Positions 45,881 through 55,869 of a stretch of 64,000 bases of DNA are shown here, piece after piece; position 1 is the stretch's first letter; the number at the start of each line of letters is the position of its first letter. Source of the DNA: Symbiodinium kawagutii (Eukaryota > Sar > Dinophyceae > Suessiales > Symbiodiniaceae); NCBI GenBank assembly GCA_009767595.1, contig VSDK01028007.1, positions 106,894 through 170,893 of the forward strand. Direction: 5' to 3'. The notes under the pieces are model-generated. The model was not told where the DNA came from and made no database searches. It was given only the letters and a program-made list of their open reading frames with translations. The position numbers and the translations under genes were made by a program.

Positions 45881-46344
45881 CTGCCCCAGCAACCGCTATG
45901 CTGAAGATCCTCCGCCCACAGCAGCAGCGAACGTATCGACGACTTGAAACGTCCGGACGCCCAGAAACGGTGCAAAGTGACCGGCCCAAGAGGTGGTTGA
46001 GCTGACGAATTGTGGATGGCAAAAACGGCTGGTTAACCATCACTTGCTGGTTGACCCGAGGGCAAAATAAGCAAAAATCATCGACAAGGATTACTAATGG
46101 TTGAATAAACATGTGCTTCCTGGTTGACAACAGGGGATAATGGACATCAAAACTAGGGAAGATGGATGAACTATGTACAGTACGGTACATGTTTGAAAAA
46201 CTTCAGTGAGCCGAAATGCAATTCAAATCATTCCCATGTATCCACATGCATTCATTCACCACCAACATCCGTGAGTTACCATCAACTAAGCATCACAAAC
46301 TATCTACCACGCCATGTTTTCCTTGTGCGGCACAACCACTTCTT

Positions 46345-46420
46345 GTGGATGATGGACCTGGCACGCCGACGGTTCGAAGACGCCGCCACAGTTTGCCAAA
46401 CAGGACGCGCCTGTGGTACC
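46345..46420 (-). CDS. Possible Cys-rich exon
   Basis: The minus strand reads TTGASCLANCGGVFEPSACQ in one frame and WVPQARPVWQTVAASS in another. Mirrored repeats flank it. Frame not decided. Confidence 0.35.
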
Positions 46421-46499
46421 CAGGGATCGAAGCGTTCCTGATTCATTGGCAGTTTTCTCCATTGCTGGGTAGTCAGATGATCAACAAGCTGGTTTATGA

Positions 46500-47880
46500 T
46501 GGTAGAATTATGATGCTTTATCATGTTTAATGATGGTTTGAGTAAGAGCCATAAAAGGTTCCATTTTCACCATCACTTAACAAGCTTACTTTTGATGGTC
46601 TTTGCTGGTTCATAGGCTGGCTAGCAATCTGATTACCGATGGCTAATGATCGTTGGTGCTGGTTCATGATTAACAACGGCTGGGAATGACACTGGGCAAT
46701 GGTATGCGATGGTAAACAATGGATGGTTCCTAGTAGGTAAGGATGGTCAATTCACAGGCAAATGGCTGGTTGATGATAGTCAATCATGATTAGTCAGCCA
46801 GTACATGAGGTTCAATGGCAGATTGATAGTGGCCAATGACTTTGGCTGAATTTGATCGCGATAAAACCCAAGTTAAGATTGTGTTGACAATCTCCAGTTG
46901 TTTCTTTTGGAAAATGTCTGAACGAGCCGTATTTCCTGATCCGCTCTGAAATGAAGGTTCTTTCTTATAGTTTGGATATCTTTGAGTCTACAGCCTACTG
47001 TCTTGAAAGACTGGTTCTGATGGCTAATAATATGCAGGCTGAATGTAGAAAGTTGTCATGAATGCTACTAGAACTATCCATCAATCCGACTGAAAGTATC
47101 CATATTCAACCGGTATATTACAACTAGAAGTTCAGCCACAATGGCTGATATGCTGGTTTAGCATGCGTATGACTACAAGTTTATGGCGAGTGATTGATGT
47201 AGCTATGTCTCAATGAGTATATGGCACATGGCAAATCAATCTAATCCCAAAACCACAAATAGTATCATGAGTCAATCGGTTGTTTTGCAGAAAAATGCAG
47301 GCAACCAACAGGAATGATGGTAAATGTGGTTGCCATTTTTCCTTCACAACCATCCCTTAAAGTCACAGAGATGTGGTCAATAATTTTGAGTAAGAACTTC
47401 ACGGAGGATATCGCGCATTATCATCTTATTGGCGGAAAATATTCTACCAATCACGTTCACTCCTGTGAGACGGAGCACACTGTCCCCGAGAACACACGGT
47501 CAAATCCATTCGAACGGCAATCAAGACTTTTGGCTACTCATGGTTTTCAATTGAAATGTATCATCATCTGCGGCAGCGCATCTTCATATGTATATATTTG
47601 TGTCAACACATGCATATGCGGAATTCCATTGACACGTGTATATATGTCGAAAAAACATGTGCGTAACAAGCTACAAAAATTGAAATGTAAATTTACACAC
47701 TTGCATGTTCACTCTTAACCATGGTACATGCATAGGCCAATGAACCCACCAACAATTAGGCACTGTTTGCTGCCAAAGTCTCAGGAAAACCGTTCCCTGA
47801 AAAAAAATGACACGCTGACTTCGTGCGTGCAACACTAAACACCGGGAACTACAACCAGCCGCGCGCAGCCGAGGGCTTAC
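46500..47880. other. Non-coding stretch
   Basis: Degenerate TGATGGTTTGAG repeats to 46850, then mixed sequence. A plus-strand open frame of about 130 codons at 47314-47718 has AT-rich, non-exon-like composition. Confidence 0.4.
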
Positions 47881-47990
47881 TGTATAAGCCTGGTGGTTGG
47901 TCCCTGATCTTTGTTGAGGCTAGCGACCCAACTTGTCGTTGGAGGGGACTTCCATCAAGCCAGGGAGAGCAGCAAGGATGAATTACTCAC

Positions 47991-48023
47991 TTGATGCACT
48001 TTCACCTGCACGAGATCTCCTTC
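47991..48023 (-). CDS. Possible S1-domain micro-exon
   Basis: Acceptor ATCCAAG, 33 bp, donor CATCAA|GTGAGT (canonical). It encodes EGDLVQVKVHQ, which fits the first strand of S1 RNA-binding repeats (Gly-Asp-hydrophobic-Val-x-x-Lys-Val). So short a match is weak by itself. It gains some support from S1-like exons at 59-63 kb on the same strand. A neighbouring fragment LAALPGLMEVPSNDKLGR lies at 47.93-47.98 kb. Confidence 0.35.
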
Positions 48024-48749
48024 CTTGGATGCCAGCGGTGATCGGAACCTTCACTACACCTTGGCGACCTGCCCTCTGTGTTGTGAACATTTACTTGTGG
48101 TAAATCAACATATGAGAAAGACGCTTTTAATGTTTGGCTCAATGTCATGTCAAGTTGGAGGGTGCATTATCATTTTCAGGCTTTTGCACTTCAGGTTTAA
48201 TAGCGATTTTGGTGAACGTATTGTCTTTTTTGGGTTTCAAACCAATTTCTGAAACCCTACGACCCTCCAAATAATAGGCATGTTGACGTACTGCAAATTG
48301 TGCAGCCCGTTGATTTCGATGTCCATATGGTCAAGCCAACATGACTAGCACAGGAATACCCTGTGGTAAGTCTCTCCACAGTGTGGAGAACCTGTCGATC
48401 ATTGACCCTTTGGAGACGGTGGGAAATTTTAGCGATATACTTACTAGCGATGTATACCGGCAATAACGGTGCTGCCTCCACCAATTCCAGGGGAAACATA
48501 GAATAGTTAACAACGATAGACCAATGAAATACACGAGAAATATGAATATACCAATCATCCTATACCAATGGTATAGACTAATGATATACACTCATGATAT
48601 TAGTATGTAATGTATGCCACCCACCACGCATGCGTCGTGTACACAAGTAAATGCCCTGGCGCCGATGATCGGTTGTGGGGCTTGGAGATGGTCATGTGTG
48701 AACTATGGTGACTAAGAACTCATGCTGGTTCAGAAACCAATGAAGTGGC

Positions 48750-48848
48750 CTAGTTGGTGGTCTCTACCCTTATGAAAAATAGTAGTCGACCAACCATTTG
48801 TGAACAGTTACTAGGGAAAATAAAAGATCTTTAGAACCACCAACCAGT
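48750..48848. mobile_element. P3-family element
   Basis: CTAGTTGGTGGTCTCTACCCTTATGAAAAATAGTAGTCGACCAACC to CTAGGGAAAATAAAAGATCTTTAGAACCACCAACCAG. Confidence 0.8.
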
Positions 48849-49029
48849 GGTTCATAGAATTGACCATAGTTGACTTAAACAAATAGTTTATGCATTGACC
48901 ATGGTTATGATGGTCACGGGTGGACTTTGGTTGACATGATAAACCATAGAACTGACCATGTCAGCCCCAGTTTTATCAACAGGTTTATAAACCCATGAAC
49001 TGTTTGGTAAATATGGGAGACCCGGATTG

Positions 49030-49215
49030 ACAAGCCAGGCTCCCTTTCCGCCGCAACTTTTGCGATCGCGTCGCTCATTCGAGGGCCTATACCGAAGCCC
49101 TGCCACTTGGGGAGCACCACCAAGCGCGATTCCCACATGGTGTTGTGGACAAGTCCAGGTCCACGCCATTCCAACTCAATACCGGTGTTTGTCGCCAGCT
49201 CCACAGCGGTTGACT
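49030..49215 (-). CDS. GNAT-type acetyltransferase-like exon
   Basis: The minus strand encodes a frame with ATNTGIELEWRGPGLVHN, then ESRLVVLPKWQGFGIGPRMS and DAIAKVAAE. The block Arg-Leu-Val-Val-Leu-Pro-x-(W/F)-Gln-Gly-x-Gly-Ile-Gly corresponds to strand 4 and motif A of GNAT N-acetyltransferases (V-x-P-x-x-Q/R-x-x-G-x-G/A), the acetyl-CoA pyrophosphate loop, followed by the expected helix. The rest of the domain must lie in other exons that I did not find, so this may be a fragment. Substrate unknown. Confidence 0.55.
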
Positions 49216-49259
49216 CCCGTTTGCGTTCAACCAAACAGTATATAATGTTGGTGTTTTGA

Positions 49260-49790
49260 CCCAGCCTTTCCAATCACGGGGGAAAGTGACCACACTAACA
49301 AACCATTTATGTGACCTCACCGGCCAATTCAAATCATGTTGATGTTCTGAATAAAAATACTCACTAGTAGAGAAACATCCAATGACCACCAAATTGTTTT
49401 CCCCATTTTCTTATTATGTCAGTTGTCTAATATTATGTTTGATGATCATTGATTGATTCCTCAATTTGACCAATTATACTCTCAGTTCTGCCAATTGTTG
49501 AAAGTAGACCAATGATGATCTCCTATCACTACTGAAATTATCAGCTATTATTGTTCTTCATTGATGGTGGCCAAGTCCAATAATCAGCGGGATCAATTAG
49601 TTATCAATCTTTTTTGGTTCAGTTACGATTATTATGTTGTTTGTTTGTTGTTGATTGTCATGGTCCACCTGGTCAGTTTTGTTATTGAAAGTTGTTTCCT
49701 TGCTGCACTTGTTTGATTGGGTTACTGCTGCAGCTGCAACTGTTATGTTTGTGTTTTTGGCCCTCGGTGGTGATATTTGTTGCTGTGTTG
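49260..49790. other. Non-coding stretch
   Basis: AT-rich intron-like sequence between the GNAT-like exon and the next GC-rich island. Confidence 0.45.
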
Positions 49791-49797
49791 CTGTTGG

Positions 49798-49975
49798 TGA
49801 TGATGACCCGATCCTGTTCTACTTCAGCCTCAGCAACGCTGCCCAGGATTGGCACCCAACAATTGTCCTAGTCTTTGCCGGCTTTGCCACCTGGCACCAC
49901 GTGGCAGCTTGTCTCAACCACGCATCAAAGGTGATGGGTGGACTGGTGCCAGGGATAGGGGTCAAACATAAGTAT
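49798..49975. other. GC-rich open island, strand uncertain
   Basis: Plus strand gives ILFYFSLSNAAQDWHPTIVL then VFAGFATWHHVAACLNHASK. Minus strand gives DAWLRQAATWCQVAKPAKTR then TIVGCQSWAALLRLK. It shares the CACGTGGTGCCA segment with the duplicated 132-bp unit at 29.6 and 30.4 kb. Probably an exon; neighbours favour minus. Confidence 0.35.
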
Positions 49976-49997
49976 GTGACCACAAGTCCAATACCAA

Positions 49998-50105
49998 GAT
50001 GATGATGATGACGATGATGATGATGACGACGATGACAGATGATGATGATGGTGATGGTGGTGGTGGTGGTGGTAGTGGTCGTGATGATGATAGTGATGAT
50101 GATTG
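49998..50105. repeat. GATGAC/GGTGGT trinucleotide tract
   Basis: Interrupted GAT, GAC and GGT triplets; low complexity. Confidence 0.9.
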
Positions 50106-50500
50106 TTGAAACATGGGTTGATGCTCAACAACAATGACTCACATATCCATGATCATTCACGGATCAAAGGGGTCTAGCCCTCAGGAAAAGGGTAAGGATT
50201 GAAACCATCAGGGGCCCAGCGCAATTATACATCATGAAGCATTACACCAACAAACCACCATTTGTGGGCCAACCAAGCTGCTATCACCAGGGGACCTCAT
50301 GGAGGGAATTCACGGACCACCCATCACATCAAAGTCACGCTTTTCCTGCAGGAGCACGAAGGTATGTATGCCACGCCCAAAACGAATCCCACACTGCCAC
50401 GTTTGCAATTAAATCCTGAATCAGGAGGTGTTTCAACATTGGTGAAAATTTAATTTTGTGTCCACAGTCCACAGTGGCCAAGAGGATTCCATAGCAGCTA

Positions 50501-50722
50501 CTGGATCACAAACGCTTGTTGATCCCGGATGGTGACATCTTGCGTCATGAACACCACAGCCCGTTTTTGCTGCAAGCCATTGAGGCTCCACACCACCTGC
50601 CAGCCCAGCTGCGTTGCTTTGCAAGTCCACGCTGTGGCCGGTTTCAGAACCTTGCCCGCACGGGAGTGGGTCAGCTTCGCATTCACATCTTCAGCCAAAA
50701 CAGTGTAGAGGATACTGCGGTC
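50501..50722 (-). CDS. Lineage-specific gene, exon (downstream-most of island)
   Basis: Acceptor CCTGCAG opens DRSILYTVLAEDVNAKLTHS, then ATAWTCKATQLGWQVVWSLN and AVVFMTQDVTIRDQQAFVIQ; an AG/TAG lies at the end. Coding quality is high across 74 codons. No recognised domain. Spacing to the next exon is about 115 bp, far shorter than introns outside the island. Confidence 0.55.
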
Positions 50723-50838
50723 CTGCAGGGCTAAGCTGAATGGCAATAATAGCGCGATCAGGTCTGAGGGGGATATATTTTTTCATTGACATTTGCATTG
50801 AATCACGACGATAATGATTTAGTAAAAGTTTAAAACAC

Positions 50839-51103
50839 CTATGTCCTTCTCCAGCATCCACTTTCCCTCAGGGTCTTGGAGGGCTTGGTGGCAGCACACT
50901 TTGCAATTGGTTGGCTTCGTTGATTTCGCATAGTCCAAGATATCCTGCATGGTTCCAGTCACTTGGTCCACATTGGCCCATGTGCTCTCGGCCACTTCAA
51001 AGATCCATTGGGTCTCATGATCAATGGCGTTGGCATCCCCAGGGCACTCTGCAAACTTGGTCTTGCCAAGACCACACAGGATAGCACCCTCCGACAATGT
51101 CAC
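50839..51103 (-). CDS. Lineage-specific gene, exon
   Basis: Acceptor TGTCCAG, 265 bp, donor ACATAG|GTGTT. It encodes LSEGAILCGLGKTKFAECPG, then ETQWIFEVAESTWANVDQVT and KPTNCKVCCHQALQDPEGKW. The Cys-x-x-Cys-Cys group could bind metal but no named finger fits. Confidence 0.6.
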
Positions 51104-51379
51104 CTGGACAACACCAGCAACAATTGCTGGTTTAAGTGGGGAAACATTGGATCACCACTGGTCCTCTGAGGTTGTTTTGGCTTTCCGAAGTGGTTGGTTA
51201 TTGTTAGCTGTTATGGTTGATGATGTTTTATAGCGGTTGATTTGATTCTGCTTGTACTTAGTTGAATCCATAGATGATTGGTGATGATGGTTAAATCATT
51301 CCATAAATGGCGGGCCCCAAAAATCATGAGGCTAGAAAAGTTACCAACTATTCAATCACCAAATTACTGGATGGCCAGA

Positions 51380-51590
51380 CAGGTTCTTGACGAAAGCCCC
51401 AACAGACTTCGAGATGCAAAGAGTCGGCAAAGTGGTACGTTTCTTTCCTGCCCGGGCATTGAGCAGCGGCACCTCACACAGCAGCTCCTCCCCAGGAGGC
51501 ACAGCCACATCAGCGATGCCAACAAGACACCCTTCATCCACCTGACGACGACGCTTCTTGGGCAAAATCTTGGGCACAGGAGCTCCAGCT
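51380..51590 (-). CDS. Lineage-specific gene, exon with basic NLS-like patch
   Basis: It begins SPKAGAPVPKILPKKRRRQV, a classical basic nuclear-localisation-like cluster. It continues CLVGIADVAVPPGEELLCEV and LLNARAGKKRTTLPTLC. A further open piece (SGGSRSGGIDDPQPIGEHMA) lies at 51600-51690 in another phase and may be a separate exon. Confidence 0.55.
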
Positions 51591-51786
51591 TTGGGGCTCT
51601 TGGTGGTGGGATTGGAAGTCAGGATGTTCTTGCCATGTGTTCACCAATGGGCTGGGGATCATCAATGCCACCACTTCTTGATCCACCTGACATGGAGGCT
51701 AGCAATAAAACATGGTAGCAACCGATTTTTCCACACATCCATTGACATTCAATATTTGATATTTCTTAATTAGGAGTTTTGATGAC

Positions 51787-51938
51787 GTAAGTTGTATGGC
51801 TGCAGCGTTGATCTGATGTAGGCAACCATTGAATACGTTTGGACCAAACTACCCTGGACCTTCTGATATGTGCACCGCTTGAGCGCTGGAGGCTCTGGCA
51901 TTGCTTCCCAATGTGCACTTGGGGGCTCCTCTGCCAGC
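51787..51938 (-). CDS. Lineage-specific gene, exon
   Basis: Acceptor CCTGGCAG, 152 bp, donor ACTTAC|GTCATC. It encodes LAEEPPSAHWEAMPEPPALK then GSLVQTYSMVAYIRSTLQPY. No domain recognised. Confidence 0.55.
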
Positions 51939-52052
51939 CTGCCAGGGAGGTAAAAGAAAACCAAAAACAATAAATGAACAACAAGATGACAATGATTGTT
52001 GAATGTTGCTGGGGCAAGGTCATCTTGGCATACAACTTTTTACTAACCTGGC

Positions 52053-52320
52053 CTGCCACATCCTGAAACAACAAGTCTTTCATCTTGGAACTGTTGGCAA
52101 AGCTCTGCAGTCCAGAATTGATCAAACCACTCACGGTGCTCCATGTCCGGAAACAATGGGACATACAGTGATGGCGTGTTGCTCTTCTGGGCAAACTGCG
52201 TGAAAGCTTCAAAGAAATTTCCCACGCCAGGGTTGCAGTCCACAATCACCAATCCTGTTGACGACGCGAACGGCACACCATCCTCAAACCAAAATGACAC
52301 GCCACGCCCCATTGCCAAAC
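52053..52320 (-). CDS. Lineage-specific gene, exon with NPGVG motif
   Basis: It encodes SFWFEDGVPFASSTGLVIVD, then CNPGVGNFFEAFTQFAQKSN and PLFPDMEHREWFDQFWTAEL. The LVIVDxxPGVG(N/D)xF(D/E)AF block is one I associate with a repeated dinoflagellate protein family. A Gly loop after a hydrophobic strand ending in Asp recalls a nucleotide- or SAM-binding Rossmann start (inference). The donor is probably GTGGCAG|GCCAG (GC type). Confidence 0.6.
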
Positions 52321-52469
52321 TGGACCTTTTGGGTTGAACAAACTTCCGCCACAATAGCGCTGCCAAGATACCACAGCAGAAGTCAAGAGCTGCCCGGCAG
52401 CATCTGCACCTATCACTACTTCACTGCTCCATGCGGCGCACTCTTCGGGCCAGGCAGCTATGTCGGGGA

Positions 52470-52695
52470 GAGATCCTCCATAATCATGGCCCCTTTTGCT
52501 GCAAGCTGTTTGGCCTCAGACAGTGTGCGCCGCAGCCTGGCAAGCGCAGAGTCACGCCAAAGCCATTCTTGCTTGGATACCTCCATGGTTGAAGGCATAG
52601 GGCTCACCACTCGCCCAGGATATCCCATGGGACATTGGTCTAAAGCATCCTGGGAGCAAGTAGGTGGAAACCCTCCACTTAGGCATCCCACACTA
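52470..52695 (-). CDS. Lineage-specific gene, exon
   Basis: The minus strand reads SPMPSTMEVSKQEWLWRDSA then LARLRRTLSEAKQLAAKGAM and IMEDLSPT. The central part is a predicted amphipathic helix. Confidence 0.5.
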
Positions 52696-52759
52696 AGCTA
52701 GTTAGAAGGAAAAAATACAGATAGTTAGCAATCTAAATGTCAGTTTTCGATTTCAGATC

Positions 52760-52925
52760 AAATAGTGAACGCTCCCGCACTGGATTCTGAATTTGCAGAA
52801 ATGACACAGCCCATCAGGTTCAAGATGCATGGCACCAGCTCTGACTTGATCATCGATGGCGCAATGAAATTTGCAACAAAGAGATAAGCCTCAGACTCAA
52901 TGCTGCAGCCAATGAAACCAAGTAT
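52760..52925 (-). CDS. Lineage-specific gene, exon
   Basis: It encodes SILGFIGCSIESEAYLFVAN then FIAPSMIKSELVPCILNLMG. Mostly hydrophobic strand/helix; no domain recognised. Confidence 0.5.
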
Positions 52926-52997
52926 TGATTGAAAACCACAATGAGGGGGACCAACCAACCAAAGCTTACTAATAGAACCTAGAGACAGGAGTTTTTA

Positions 52998-53100
52998 GCT
53001 GCAAAGACTGCATCCATTTCTGCGTGGTTTCTTCCAGCTGCGCCATCAAATTGATAGCTGCTGCTCCATCAATCTTCTCAGCCCAGCACATAGATGTCAG
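52998..53100 (-). CDS. Lineage-specific gene, exon
   Basis: The minus strand reads SMCWAEKIDGAAAINLMAQL then EETTQKWMQSLQLK, a helical segment. Confidence 0.45.
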
Positions 53101-53204
53101 CTGAGGATTGGGAACATGTGCTTACATGCATGTATGTGTCAGCACTAGGTTTTGCAACATAGGTTTGATGAATAATCAAGACAAACAATGTTTAACTATC
53201 TCTA

Positions 53205-53500
53205 ACCATTGTATTTGACCCTAACTGCCTTGTTGTCAAACCATTTCACCACAGCACTCTTTGCTCGTTCCACTCGTTTGGCCACCCATTCATCCCGTTG
53301 GTGCTGAAAACGAACTTTGTAAGCAGTCATCTTGCCGAGGTGGAGCTCTAAGCACTTTTCATCATACTTCAGCCCATCCAGGATCAAATGAAGAACTGAT
53401 TGGTCAAGGGTCTTTTTTGACAGCTCAAGCTCACTTTGCGGTACTCCTCCACTTTTGTTCTGCTCGGGAAGGAAATCATTCAAGATGCTCATGATGCCTT
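53205..53500 (-). CDS. Lineage-specific gene, long exon
   Basis: It encodes FLPEQNKSGGVPQSELELSK, then HLILDGLKYDEKCLELHLGK and QRDEWVAKRVERAKSAVVKW. Long charged helices; possibly coiled coil. One of the best-preserved exons in the island. Confidence 0.6.
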
Positions 53501-53599
53501 ACCCACAAGGTTTTGGGATCCAGTTCGCTATAAGTCTTGACTAATGTTTAAAATATGACGGTTTTTCCCCAGTTGGTTAAAACATTTTATGCCAAATCA

Positions 53600-53740
53600 A
53601 CTTGCCAGGGCGCAAGCATTCTCCCGGGGCAACCAGCCATCCGATTTGGCCTCAGCTGCACTGAGGAGATCTATCTCCAACACTGGATCGCCTTCCTCAA
53701 GTCGGTGGAGGAACCTTGGATTGACAGAGAGCTGGGATAG
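53600..53740 (-). CDS. Lineage-specific gene, exon
   Basis: The minus strand reads SQLSVNPRFLHRLEEGDPVL then EIDLLSAAEAKSDGWLPREN and ACALASW. Open and of good quality; other frames contain stops. Confidence 0.55.
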
Positions 53741-53987
53741 GACCAATGGGCTGCTTAGTCACAATTTGACAAGGCATTTTTGGGGAAAGAACAGAAGACT
53801 TTTAATCAACCAATCCAAAAAACCTTTTTCGAAGAACTGGCTCCACATTGGGAATGTGGCTACCAAGCTCCTCAACCACATTGCCTGGAACTTGCCAAGG
53901 GACCTTACTTACTTTCAAAGAACAACATAATTATAAACAACACATATCTTTTGGGTGTTACTGTCAAAGTGTTGATTAAATAATCCA

Positions 53988-54141
53988 GCAAGAGACATGC
54001 GAAAGCACAGACTGCATTCTTCTCCTCCAGCTGTTGACGAGTCAAAGGTTTGCGCCGCTCACCCGGTTTCAATTTTGCCAACTGACTCTGGATCATTTGC
54101 ATGCAAAGCAGGCAACTTTCATTAGAATTCTGTAAACGGCG
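53988..54141 (-). CDS. Lineage-specific gene, exon
   Basis: Acceptor ATGGCAG opens RRLQNSNESCLLCMQMIQSQ, then LAKLKPGERRKPLTRQQLEE and NAVCAFACLLLDYLI. It contains one Cys-x-x-Cys pair (CLLC). Confidence 0.55.
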
Positions 54142-54344
54142 CTGCCATGGAGAGCCTTTTGGGGATCGAGCTGACCTGTGGTTGTAAGCGGGAAGCAACT
54201 TCTTTGACTGCAGGCAATCATCGGAGAACGGAGAGCCTAAGGGAACAAATGTATGGCATGTTCAAGCACCAGCAGGGCTACATTAGATTCAACCCAATAT
54301 TGCAACTTGGGGGTAAAGAATTTGACTTTATTACGCCCAGGAAC

Positions 54345-54472
54345 CTTCCCATCCATATCGAGATACACAGTCAAGGACGCAACCCCTGATCATGGTTGGT
54401 ATCTGCAGCAAATTGGAAACAGCCATGTTCTTGGCACCGGTGAGCCACTCAGGCTTCGCTGCCACATTGTTC
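54345..54472 (-). CDS. Lineage-specific gene, exon
   Basis: Acceptor CGCTTCAG opens NNVAAKPEWLTGAKNMAVSN then LLQIPTMIRGCVLDCVSRYG. The left edge is not fixed. Confidence 0.5.
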
Positions 54473-54559
54473 CTGAAGCGTTTGGGCCATCACTTTCAAT
54501 CAGATGTTTTGAACGCCATATCTTTTATTTACAAAAAAATAAAAGCGCTTTCAAATTTG

Positions 54560-54716
54560 GGTTCCAGCATCCACTGTTTGATGACAGAATCAGCATCAAG
54601 AGCAGAAGTCTTCCTACCAACCATGTTGGCCAACGACACAACCCAAGAGATAGCTGATGGCGCTTTCCTGATAGATCCACGCTGGCTCTTTTTGATATTG
54701 AAAAACCTGAGTTGCC
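54560..54716 (-). CDS. Lineage-specific gene, exon
   Basis: Acceptor CAACTCAG opens FFNIKKSQRGSIRKAPSAIS then WVVSLANMVGRKTSALDADS and VIKQWMLEPKFE. Basic at the start, then helical. Confidence 0.55.
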
Positions 54717-54789
54717 AAGAGGCTACCATGACAACATCAAATTGGAGACCAGGTCTTGAACATTTGTTTGCCCCCCAAAAAATCCTATT

Positions 54790-54885
54790 AGTTGCAATCA
54801 GGGCAACAATTCATCTTGTCTATTCTGACACCGCACATGCTTGCACTTAGAGGCATTGAAGGCTTTTGCGAAGTAGATGCGGCAT
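54790..54885 (-). CDS. Lineage-specific gene, possible Cys-rich exon
   Basis: The minus strand reads RIYFAKAFNASKCKHVRCQN then RQDELLP; an alternative frame gives MCGVRIDKMNCCPDCN. Frame undecided. Confidence 0.4.
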
Positions 54886-55085
54886 CTCCAATCTGGTTGT
54901 TTAACCAATCAACATCATGACAATAAAGGATTCATTTTCTACCATGCACTGAATCATAGTTCTTGGTTGTGATTTCCAAGTTAATTTGTTTATAAATTTA
55001 ATTTTAAAATCATTCTGAGTCTGATGTAATAGTTACTTGTTAAAAAATTGTTTAAAACATGTTCTGCTTCCCAGCCCACCTACAC

Positions 55086-55212
55086 AGACAGTTGGTCACA
55101 TGCCACCACTGCAGCTATGGCTGCTGTCACACGCGCAGCTCTTTTGAGGAATCCAATGGAGCCATCTGAAATTGGACCTGTGCGAGAACTTGGATCTTCG
55201 AAGCTTGTCTCC
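55086..55212 (-). CDS. Lineage-specific gene, exon
   Basis: Acceptor CCCATCAG opens TSFEDPSSRTGPISDGSIGF then LKRAARVTAAIAAVVACDQL. An Ala/Val-rich helix at the end; GT donor just before an in-frame TAG. Confidence 0.5.
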
Positions 55213-55377
55213 TGATGGGAGGGGCAGCAGGAGCATTCTATCAATAGTTGATCAAACAAATGCCTTTGGTATGAACTGGAACGGCGCTAGTTAGTATCTT
55301 GGGAATACTCAGCACTCTTTCTTTTGTCTTAAGATATGTTATTTGTTAAAAAAACAATGACTGGTTTATCAACAAAC

Positions 55378-55505
55378 TATTCTGTCCTGAAGCTTCACAA
55401 GCACTGGTTCATCAGGGCTGACAAAACCACCTGTATGGAAATTCCAGAGTAACTTGCTCGCAACATCCAGCGTTGGTGGTTCACGTAGGCCCCCACTGTT
55501 CTCTG
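55378..55505 (-). CDS. Lineage-specific gene, exon
   Basis: Acceptor CTTCTCAG, 128 bp, GT donor. It encodes ENSGGLREPPTLDVASKLLW then NFHTGGFVSPDEPVLVKLQD. Clean borders. It may be the upstream part of the 50.4-55.5 kb gene or a C-terminal part of the adjacent KDZ-like gene. Confidence 0.55.
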
Positions 55506-55617
55506 CTGAGAAGAAGTAAAGCGGCATGATGAAGGCATCTTGTTGATCATTTCATAGGATGGTGAAAATTGCGCACGGCGACGCCCTCACATCTCTCCAT
55601 AAAAAACCTCTTCATGA

Positions 55618-55850
55618 TCAATCATTCATGTTGCAGAATTGCTCTGCTACCGTACATGCATACCTACGCAGCTCTTTTATCATCAGCCAACACAATTTGA
55701 ACCTTATGGCCTTATGGGGAAGAAACGCGCACGAAGACAGCATGACTGCACATAACCTATACCCTGCCTGGGGGCGGTGTTTCAAACACCAACGATGGTC
55801 TCCACGATGAAACCTGTCAAGCACAATGCGAATTTGGGCCAGAGGAAAGG
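55618..55850 (-). pseudogene. KDZ-type transposase, C-terminal piece with DRFH motif
   Basis: The minus strand reads QIRIVLDRFHRGDHRWCLKH and, later, LRRYACTVAEQFCNMND before a stop. The Asp-Arg-Phe-His-x-x-x-His-x-x-Cys block followed some 50 residues on by an Ala-Glu-Gln-Phe is the layout of the RNase-H-like core of KDZ (Kyakuja-Dileera-Zisupton) transposases, where 'DRFHw.nH..C' precedes 'N(T)..AEQ'. It is out of frame with the upstream piece and contains stops, so it looks decayed. Confidence 0.55.
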
Positions 55851-55869
55851 TCCATGGGGCCGCAGCATC

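Noticed and set aside
49655-50002. Plus-strand hydrophobic frame of 115 codons
   Set aside because: The first half is AT-rich and repeat-like; the second half overlaps an island whose minus strand is equally open. Not called as a plus gene.
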